A stretch of DNA of 9,856 nt, from the NCBI GenBank assembly GCA_964577625.1, contig CAZNZP010000022.1, forward strand, positions 1 to 9,856. Reading direction: 5' to 3'. The notes under the pieces were generated by a model that had not been told where the DNA came from, made no database searches, and worked only from the letters and a program-made list of their open reading frames with translations. Source of the DNA: UBA5272 sp964577625 (GTDB lineage: Bacteria > Patescibacteriota > Minisyncoccia > Phycocordibacterales > UBA5272). A program made the translations under genes and the position numbers. Positions 6,806-9,856 of this stretch are shown here, piece by piece. Numbering within the stretch: the first letter of the stretch is position 1; every line of letters begins with the position of its first letter.

Positions 6806-6837
6806 AAAAGTAGCAAATGATGCTACTTTTCTTTTTT
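6806..6837 (+). terminator. Rho-independent terminator after the 180-aa gene
   Basis: A perfect 10-bp stem, AAAAGTAGCA (6806-6815) with TGCTACTTTT (6821-6830), encloses a 5-nt loop. CTTTTTT follows. It separates the 180-aa gene from rpsP. Confidence 0.88.
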
Positions 6838-6846
6838 GTAAAAACG

Positions 6847-6855
6847 TGATATATT
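6847..6855 (+). promoter_or_regulatory. Extended -10 promoter of rpsP
   Basis: TGATATATT immediately follows the upstream terminator and ends 29 nt before the rpsP ATG. The predicted leader is about 22 nt and has no Shine-Dalgarno sequence. TATTAT at 6852-6857 is an overlapping alternative hexamer. Confidence 0.6.
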
Positions 6856-6884
6856 ATCGGGATAAAAATTAATTCAAATTTATT

Positions 6885-7190
6885 ATGCTAAAAATCAGAT
6901 TACAAAGACTTGGAAGGAAGAATGATCCTCATTTTAAATTGATTGTCACTCCTCAAACTTACAAACCAAAAACTCATAAATATATTGAGGATTTGGGATT
7001 TTATAACGCCAAAAGCGGAGTAAAAGAATTCAAAGCTGAAAGAATCAAATATTGGATGGGTGTGGGAGCACAAGTTACTCCAACAGTTTACAATTTTCTC
7101 GTAGCTCAAAATTTAGTAGAAGGTAAAAAGAAAAATGTTTTACCTAAAAAATCAGTTACCAAACCAAAGAAAGAATTAAAAAAGAAATAA
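6885..7190 (+). CDS. rpsP: 30S ribosomal protein bS16
   Basis: The 101-residue protein begins MLKIRLQRLGRKNDPHFKLIV, which matches the conserved bS16 start (M-V-K-I-R-L-x-R-x-G-x-K-x-x-P). It continues with YIEDLGFYNAKSG, equivalent to the family's I-E-x-L-G-x-Y-N-P segment, and with ERIKYWMGVGAQVTPTVYNFL, the typical central helix region. bS16 binds 16S rRNA and helps assemble the 30S body. The C-terminal 25 residues are a Lys/Pro-rich tail, common in bS16 proteins. Its own promoter and the upstream terminator make it the first gene of a short unit with khpA, although khpA also has a promoter. Confidence 0.97.
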   Translation: MLKIRLQRLGRKNDPHFKLIVTPQTYKPKTHKYIEDLGFYNAKSGVKEFKAERIKYWMGVGAQVTPTVYNFLVAQNLVEGKKKNVLPKKSVTKPKKELKKK

Positions 7191-7248
7191 TTTTTTAACT
7201 TTTAGATCTTATTTAAATTGTTAAGATTCAAAAAGGCGATTTTCTGTG

Positions 7249-7257
7249 TGATATAAT
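7249..7257 (+). promoter_or_regulatory. Extended -10 promoter of khpA
   Basis: TGATATAAT is a perfect extended -10 element within the 7191-7306 spacer. Initiation near 7264 would give a leader of about 43 nt to ATG 7307. Confidence 0.7.
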
Positions 7258-7306
7258 AAATTTGTTATTAAATTTTGTTTAGAAAAATAATTTGAAAATA
7301 AAATAT

Positions 7307-7633
7307 ATGGTTAAAGATTCAGAATTCGTAGAATATATAGTGAAGAGTTTAGTAGACAATCCCGCTGATGTGAAGATAGATAGAAAAGTTGATGAAATGG
7401 GAGTTCTCATCACTGTAGATGTAGGAAAAGATGATATGGGTAAAATTATTGGTCGCCAAGGAGCAACTGCCAAAGCAATTCGTACACTTCTTCGTGTAGT
7501 CGGAATGAAAAATAATGCAAGAGTTAATCTTAAAATTAATGAGCCAGCAGAAATGATTGGATCACAATCTGGAGAAGGGAGATCAAGATTAGATGATGTG
7601 GACGCAGTAATGGATGGTATTAAAAATATTTAA
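7307..7633 (+). CDS. khpA: KH-domain RNA-binding protein KhpA
   Basis: The protein has 108 residues. It opens VKDSEFVEYIVKSLVDNPADVKI, like KhpA (formerly YlqC), and contains the type II KH signature MGKIIGRQGATAKAIRTLL with the GRQG loop at residues 49-52. KhpA is a small RNA chaperone that often pairs with KhpB/Jag in Gram-positive bacteria and is typically encoded beside rpsP. A tail of about 28 residues (81-108), rich in Gly, Asp and Ser, extends past the usual KH domain end. I chose ATG 7307 because family members start close to this point; an in-frame TTG at 7292 would add MKIKY. The gene runs into a strong bidirectional terminator. Confidence 0.94.
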   Translation: MVKDSEFVEYIVKSLVDNPADVKIDRKVDEMGVLITVDVGKDDMGKIIGRQGATAKAIRTLLRVVGMKNNARVNLKINEPAEMIGSQSGEGRSRLDDVDAVMDGIKNI

Positions 7634-7650
7634 TCAAATCAAATAAATAA

Positions 7651-7679
7651 AAAAACCGCGACTAATTGTCGCGGTTTTT
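7651..7679. terminator. Bidirectional terminator between khpA and the convergent 120-aa gene
   Basis: A perfect 12-bp inverted repeat (7651-7662 and 7668-7679) with loop TAATT has a GC-rich core, CCGCGAC/GTCGCGG. It is flanked by A5 on one side and T5 on the other. It can therefore terminate khpA on the plus strand and the membrane gene on the minus strand. Confidence 0.92.
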
Positions 7680-7688
7680 GTGTTTATA

Positions 7689-8051
7689 CTAACTCTTTCT
7701 CTCTTTTAGAGATTTTTTATTTAATTTTCGTTCCTGGAAAAGCTTTATTACAAACGAAATAATAAATAACAAATAAGAGAGAAGAAAAGACGTTCTTGTT
7801 ACATGTCTTATAATAAGACCTTGTAAGCTTATGGAAACATTAAATGCTTCCTCTGTGAGAATATACAAAAAAGATAAAGCACAAACGACGGCAGATACAT
7901 ACCCGAATATCACAATCCAATGTCTGAGACTTGGTTCATTTTTTATAAGTTTAATCTCTGAAATTAAACTTTTGCATACAGAGAATAAAATTCCTATGAC
8001 CAAAATACTTACAATAATGATCATGATGAGAGTTTGTGTTTCTGTTTCCAT
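7689..8051 (-). CDS. Small three-helix membrane protein of unknown function, 120 aa
   Basis: The protein has hydrophobic helices at about residues 8-26, 45-65 and 87-105. Its polar C-terminal tail (106-120) is rich in Lys, Arg and Glu and should be cytoplasmic. I recognise no family. The reading frame is credible because a perfect sigma-70 promoter lies about 40 nt upstream of the start and a strong terminator lies just after the stop. A plus-strand frame covering part of the same DNA (7831-8067) lacks such signals and looks like a shadow. The gene lies antisense inside the rpsP-khpA-trmD neighbourhood and shares an almost identical promoter with the next minus-strand gene. The two proteins are alike in size and helix count, but I see no convincing sequence similarity between them. 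Confidence 0.8.
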   Translation of the reverse strand: METETQTLIMIIIVSILVIGILFSVCKSLISEIKLIKNEPSLRHWIVIFGYVSAVVCALSFLYILTEEAFNVSISLQGLIIRHVTRTSFLLSYLLFIISFVIKLFQERKLNKKSLKERKS

Positions 8052-8087
8052 TTTTTATTCTATTTAAATTGTTTAAAGATCATTTTT

Positions 8088-8128
8088 AACTTTTTACATT
8101 ATATCACTATAAAGTATATTTGTCAAGT
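8088..8128 (-). repeat. Promoter-region direct repeat, copy 1
   Basis: This 41-bp segment matches 8483-8523 at about 37 positions with no gap. An exact 26-bp block is at 8088-8113 and an exact 8-bp block at 8121-8128. It contains the complete promoter and the first bases of the leader of the 120-aa gene. Confidence 0.85.
8098..8126 (-). promoter_or_regulatory. Full-consensus sigma-70 promoter of the 120-aa gene
   Basis: On the minus strand TTGACA (8126-8121) and TATAAT (8103-8098) are separated by exactly 17 nt. The -10 is also extended (TGA before TATAAT). Initiation is expected near 8091, leaving a leader of about 40 nt. Both hexamers match the consensus perfectly, unlike most other promoters in the window. 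Confidence 0.9.
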
Positions 8129-8132
8129 ATTT

Positions 8133-8156
8133 AAAACAAAAACCGCTATTTAGCGG
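8133..8156 (-). terminator. Terminator hairpin overlapping the stop codon of the 100-aa gene
   Basis: CCGCTA (8143-8148) and TAGCGG (8151-8156) form a compact palindrome. On the minus strand it is followed by TTTTTGTTTT. The last codons and the TAG stop (8148-8146) of the 100-aa gene lie inside the hairpin. A T run also follows on the plus strand, so it may work in both directions. Confidence 0.8.
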
Positions 8157-8448
8157 CTTTTTTATTGAATTTTGTCACGAATAAAAATAAAAATATGATG
8201 AAAAATATCCAAGTTAAGTAAAAAAATATTTTACTTAATGAGAGAAATATTTTCAACCAGTACATATCATTTTCCATATATCCCAAACTTCTATAAAAGA
8301 AATATAAGATAAGGGAAAGAAGTGCGTGAAAGAAAAAAATTTTAGCTCTTCCAAATTTTTCTACTGTTTTATTCCAAAAGATTAAAATCAGCAAATAAAT
8401 AGGTATAGAGAGCATAGGAATTAATTGGTGCAGTTCTAAGTTTTCCAT
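8146..8448 (-). CDS. Small three-helix membrane protein of unknown function, 100 aa
   Basis: Hydrophobic segments occur at about residues 9-25, 36-53 and 66-91; the last is long and very rich in Phe and Ile. Basic residues at the end (KFNKKAAK) suggest a cytoplasmic C-terminus. I recognise no family or catalytic motif. The gene is supported by a full-consensus promoter about 45 nt upstream of the ATG and by a terminator hairpin that includes its stop codon. It is oriented like the 120-aa gene downstream but is transcribed as its own unit. It shares the promoter and leader start with that gene and no evident protein homology. Roles such as a membrane toxin-like peptide, a transport accessory or an envelope stress protein cannot be told apart from the sequence. 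Confidence 0.78.
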   Translation of the reverse strand: MENLELHQLIPMLSIPIYLLILIFWNKTVEKFGRAKIFFFHALLSLILYFFYRSLGYMENDMYWLKIFLSLSKIFFYLTWIFFIIFLFLFVTKFNKKAAK

Positions 8449-8482
8449 CTTTTATTATTTTAATTTATGAATGACCAATTTC

Positions 8483-8523
8483 AACTTTTTACATTATATC
8501 ACTATAAAATAGAAATGTCAAGT
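8483..8523 (-). repeat. Promoter-region direct repeat, copy 2
   Basis: This is the second copy of the 41-bp promoter repeat, 395 bp from copy 1. It includes the exact 26-bp block at 8483-8508 and the 8-bp block at 8516-8523. Similarity fades within the leader, so only the promoter region and not the coding region appears duplicated. Confidence 0.85.
8493..8521 (-). promoter_or_regulatory. Full-consensus sigma-70 promoter of the 100-aa gene
   Basis: On the minus strand TTGACA (8521-8516), a 17-nt spacer and TATAAT (8498-8493) with an upstream TGA reproduce the ideal promoter. The predicted leader is about 38 nt. Its -35 lies directly against a plus-strand TATAAT (8525-8530) that may help transcribe trmD. 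Confidence 0.9.
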
Positions 8524-8542
8524 GTATAATAGCTTAAATTTT

Positions 8543-8551
8543 TGTTAAAAT
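8543..8551 (+). promoter_or_regulatory. Extended -10 promoter of trmD
   Basis: TGTTAAAAT is an extended -10-like element about 43 nt before ATG 8595, giving a leader of about 37 nt. An alternative plus-strand TATAAT at 8525-8530, preceded directly by TG, is a better hexamer but overlaps the divergent promoter of the 100-aa gene. Confidence 0.5.
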
Positions 8552-8594
8552 ATATTGAAAATAAAGAATTTTCTAACTTCACAGCTTTAAAATT

Positions 8595-9356
8595 ATGAAA
8601 TATTTTACTATTAGTCTTTTTCCGGAAACTATTCAATTTTATGTAGATCAATCAATTCTAGGTAGAGCGCAAAAAAATAAACTAATTTCTCTAAAGTCTT
8701 TTCAGCTGAGAGAATTTACTAAAGATAAACATGGTCGCACAGATGGGAAAGTTTATGGTGGTGGACCAGGTATGGCTTTGTGGGTAGATCCGATTATAAA
8801 TACTTTTGAAAAGATTTTAAAAGAAATAGAAAAAGACAAAAAAGTTTTAAAGAAAAATATTTTAATAGTGAATTTTGTGCCATCAGCAAATATTTTTACG
8901 AATAAACTTGCTAAAGAGCACTCTAAAAAGTACACACATATTATTTTTATTTGTGGAAGGTATGAAGGTGTAGATGCGAGGGTGAATCTAGTGATAAAAG
9001 ATATTTTGTTTCAAAAGAAAAAAGATTGGAAAGAAAAAGGTATAACCTTGAATTCTAAAATAGAAAATATTTCAGTCGGAGATTTTGTCTTAACTGGCGG
9101 AGAAATTCCAACAATGATTATGATTGATGCGATTTCAAGACAAATTGAAGGGGTTTTGCACGATAATGAAAGCTTGGAAGAAAATAGAATAGCGAGTAGT
9201 GAAATTTATGCTCGTCCAGAAATTTATGAAAAAAGAATTGGTGATAAAAAATCTGGAAAAATAAAAAAATATAAAGTACCAGAAGTACTTCTTTCCGGAC
9301 ATCATAAAAATATAGAAAATTGGAGAAAAGAAAATGATTTGAAAAATAAATTCTGA
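8595..9356 (+). CDS. trmD: tRNA (guanine-N1-)-methyltransferase TrmD
   Basis: The 253-residue SPOUT methyltransferase makes m1G37 in tRNAs using S-adenosylmethionine, which prevents +1 frameshifting. The signatures are clear: ISLFPE near the N-terminus, GRTDGKVYGGGPGM (47-60), CGRYEGVDARV (120-130), SVGDFVLTGGE (160-170) and VLLSGHHKNIENWR (231-244). Two features are unusual relative to E. coli TrmD. An insertion of roughly 20 residues (about 136-158, Lys-rich) lies between the EGVD and SVGD motifs in the trefoil-knot region. The C-terminus stops about 20 residues after the LLSGHH motif, well short of the full helical C-terminal domain. The segment around E. coli catalytic Asp169 reads NESLEENRI, without an aspartate. 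The stop codon TGA overlaps an extended -10 element for the next reading frame. rimM is not adjacent, although it often precedes trmD. Confidence 0.96.
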   Translation: MKYFTISLFPETIQFYVDQSILGRAQKNKLISLKSFQLREFTKDKHGRTDGKVYGGGPGMALWVDPIINTFEKILKEIEKDKKVLKKNILIVNFVPSANIFTNKLAKEHSKKYTHIIFICGRYEGVDARVNLVIKDILFQKKKDWKEKGITLNSKIENISVGDFVLTGGEIPTMIMIDAISRQIEGVLHDNESLEENRIASSEIYARPEIYEKRIGDKKSGKIKKYKVPEVLLSGHHKNIENWRKENDLKNKF

Positions 9357-9362
9357 TATAAA
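9354..9362 (+). promoter_or_regulatory. Extended -10 element overlapping the trmD stop codon
   Basis: TGATATAAA begins at the trmD stop codon TGA and ends 10 nt before ATG 9373. A transcript from here would have a leader of only about 4 nt. The spacing repeats that seen for dprA, which supports the small downstream frame being a gene. Confidence 0.45.
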
Positions 9363-9372
9363 ATACATTTAT

Positions 9373-9519
9373 ATGAAATTAAATACTGCTTTTCTTTTTC
9401 TAACTATAATTAATTCTTCATTTATTTCTTTTGCCAATACTATTGGATATTATACAGGTTGGCTTGATGAGTTTTATAGTTTATATAAAGCAATTAATGT
9501 TATAGATGAAAAGTTATAG
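9373..9519 (+). CDS. Possible small secreted or membrane peptide, 48 aa
   Basis: An ATG-started frame of 48 codons encodes a signal-like N-terminus (MKLNTAFLFLTIINSSFISF, residues 1-20). A short aromatic, acidic C-terminal part follows (YYTGWLDEFYSLYK, then INVIDEKL). The ANT after the hydrophobic stretch could be a signal peptidase site, but the whole peptide could equally stay in the membrane. An extended -10 element 10 nt upstream of the ATG gives a near-leaderless arrangement like that of dprA. I recognise no family. The frame may also be a decayed remnant of a longer gene, since it occupies a gap of roughly 195 bp between trmD and the DUF167 gene. Conservation in related genomes is the deciding test. 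Confidence 0.45.
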   Translation: MKLNTAFLFLTIINSSFISFANTIGYYTGWLDEFYSLYKAINVIDEKL

Positions 9520-9551
9520 ATAAAAAAGCACTTTTGATTACTAAATGGAGT

Positions 9552-9770
9552 ATGTATATAAAAGTAAAAGTTAAAACTGAACAAAAAAGAGAGTCTTTTG
9601 AAAAATCTAAAAAAGACGATGAGTATTTAGTTTCAGTAAAAGAAGAGGCTAGAAATGGTTGGGCAAATGAGCGTGTGATAGAGATTTTAAAGAATGAATT
9701 AAAGAAAAAGAATGTAAGACTTATTTCTGGACACACTAGTCCAAGTAAAATCTTTTCAATTGAAGATTGA
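9552..9770 (+). CDS. DUF167 (YggU/UPF0235) family protein
   Basis: The 72-residue product starts MYIKVKVKTEQKRESFEK, like the DUF167 strand that reads I-x-V-x-V-x-P-x-A-x-x. It then contains NGWANERVIEILKNEL, matching the family's G-x-A-N-x-x-L-I-x-x-L-A, and ISGHTSPSKIFSIE, matching the closing SGxTSxxK motif. The biochemical function of DUF167 proteins is not established; they are small, conserved, single-domain alpha/beta proteins. I chose ATG 9552 because the family begins at this strand; an in-frame TTG at 9534 would add six residues. The GGAG at 9547-9550 is only one base from the ATG, so it is not a normal ribosome binding site. No strong promoter is obvious, so it may be read through from trmD. 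Confidence 0.88.
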   Translation: MYIKVKVKTEQKRESFEKSKKDDEYLVSVKEEARNGWANERVIEILKNELKKKNVRLISGHTSPSKIFSIED

Positions 9771-9774
9771 TAAA

Positions 9775-9833
9775 ATTTTTGCTATAATCTTTTTATCTTT
9801 AAAAATTCTTTTAAAAGCCAATATAGCAAAAAT
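9775..9833. repeat. 12-bp inverted repeat in the 3' intergenic region
   Basis: ATTTTTGCTATA (9775-9786) is repeated exactly as its reverse complement at 9822-9833, with about 35 AT-rich bases between. Each arm contains an extended -10-like element. It could be a long-loop hairpin after the DUF167 gene or a pair of facing promoter elements; the sequence alone does not decide. Confidence 0.55.
9780..9788 (+). promoter_or_regulatory. Extended -10 element near the window end
   Basis: TGCTATAAT is identical to the tRNA-Ala element at 325-333. No gene start is visible in the remaining 68 bases, so it would serve a gene beyond the window. Confidence 0.5.
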
Positions 9834-9856
9834 AAATTTTAAATTTTTCTTTTATT

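Noticed and set aside
7206..7227. ATCTTA/TAAGAT hairpin between rpsP and khpA as a terminator
   Set aside because: It is a 6-bp AT stem with a 10-nt loop and no T tract after it on either strand.
7831..8067. Plus-strand frame of 78 codons opposite the 120-aa membrane gene
   Set aside because: The minus-strand frame has the perfect promoter, membrane helices and terminator; the plus frame has none of these.
9547..9554. GGAG before ATG 9552 as a Shine-Dalgarno site
   Set aside because: The spacing is one base, too short for a functional ribosome binding site, and no other gene in the window uses one.
1..9856. CRISPR array, insertion sequence, integrase or prophage module
   Set aside because: I saw no regularly spaced repeats, no transposase or integrase motifs and no terminal inverted repeats with target duplications.

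Overview
The window reads as part of a small, AT-rich bacterial genome. My best guess is a member of the Candidate Phyla Radiation (Patescibacteria, probably Parcubacteria-like). The reasons are compact single-gene transcription units, many lineage-specific small membrane proteins, start codons without Shine-Dalgarno sequences, a DprA gene beside otherwise unknown genes, and a rpsP-khpA-trmD neighbourhood. TGA is used as a stop codon (for example trmD and the DUF167 gene), so the code is the standard bacterial one and not the Gracilibacteria/Absconditabacteria variant. The taxonomy is an inference from style, not from a marker-gene tree.

Layout. Positions 1-56 (minus) hold the first 18 codons of uppP, which starts only 3 nt after a tRNA-Leu(TAA) on the same strand. 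Divergent from it run tRNA-Cys(GCA) and tRNA-Ala(TGC), followed by a terminator. A 550-residue membrane-anchored protein of unknown function (582-2234) comes next and ends at a very large terminator hairpin. Then come dprA (2381-3439), a 199-residue protein with a segment resembling the pre-toxin TG linker (3488-4087), and an RNase R-family exoribonuclease (4161-6161). A two-helix membrane protein (6255-6797) is closed by a strong terminator.

The second part is a translation-related block: rpsP (bS16), khpA (KH-domain RNA chaperone) and trmD (tRNA m1G37 methyltransferase). It is interrupted between khpA and trmD by two small three-helix membrane protein genes on the opposite strand. Both are driven by near-identical, fully consensus sigma-70 promoters and both are closed by terminator hairpins. 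After trmD there is a 48-codon reading frame with a signal-like N-terminus and a DUF167/YggU-family gene.

A recurring feature is an extended -10 element of the form TGnTATAAT or TGnTAAAAT, about 4-45 nt before almost every gene, with no clear -35 and no ribosome binding site. Several mRNAs would be leaderless or nearly so. Most genes here seem to have their own promoter and not to sit in long operons.

I saw no CRISPR array, insertion sequence, prophage, riboswitch or origin. No stretch over about 300 bases lacks a gene. I found no clear-cut new multi-gene system; the most unusual items are the twin-promoter membrane gene pair, the tRNA-Leu/uppP junction, the pre-toxin-like protein and the divergent TrmD.
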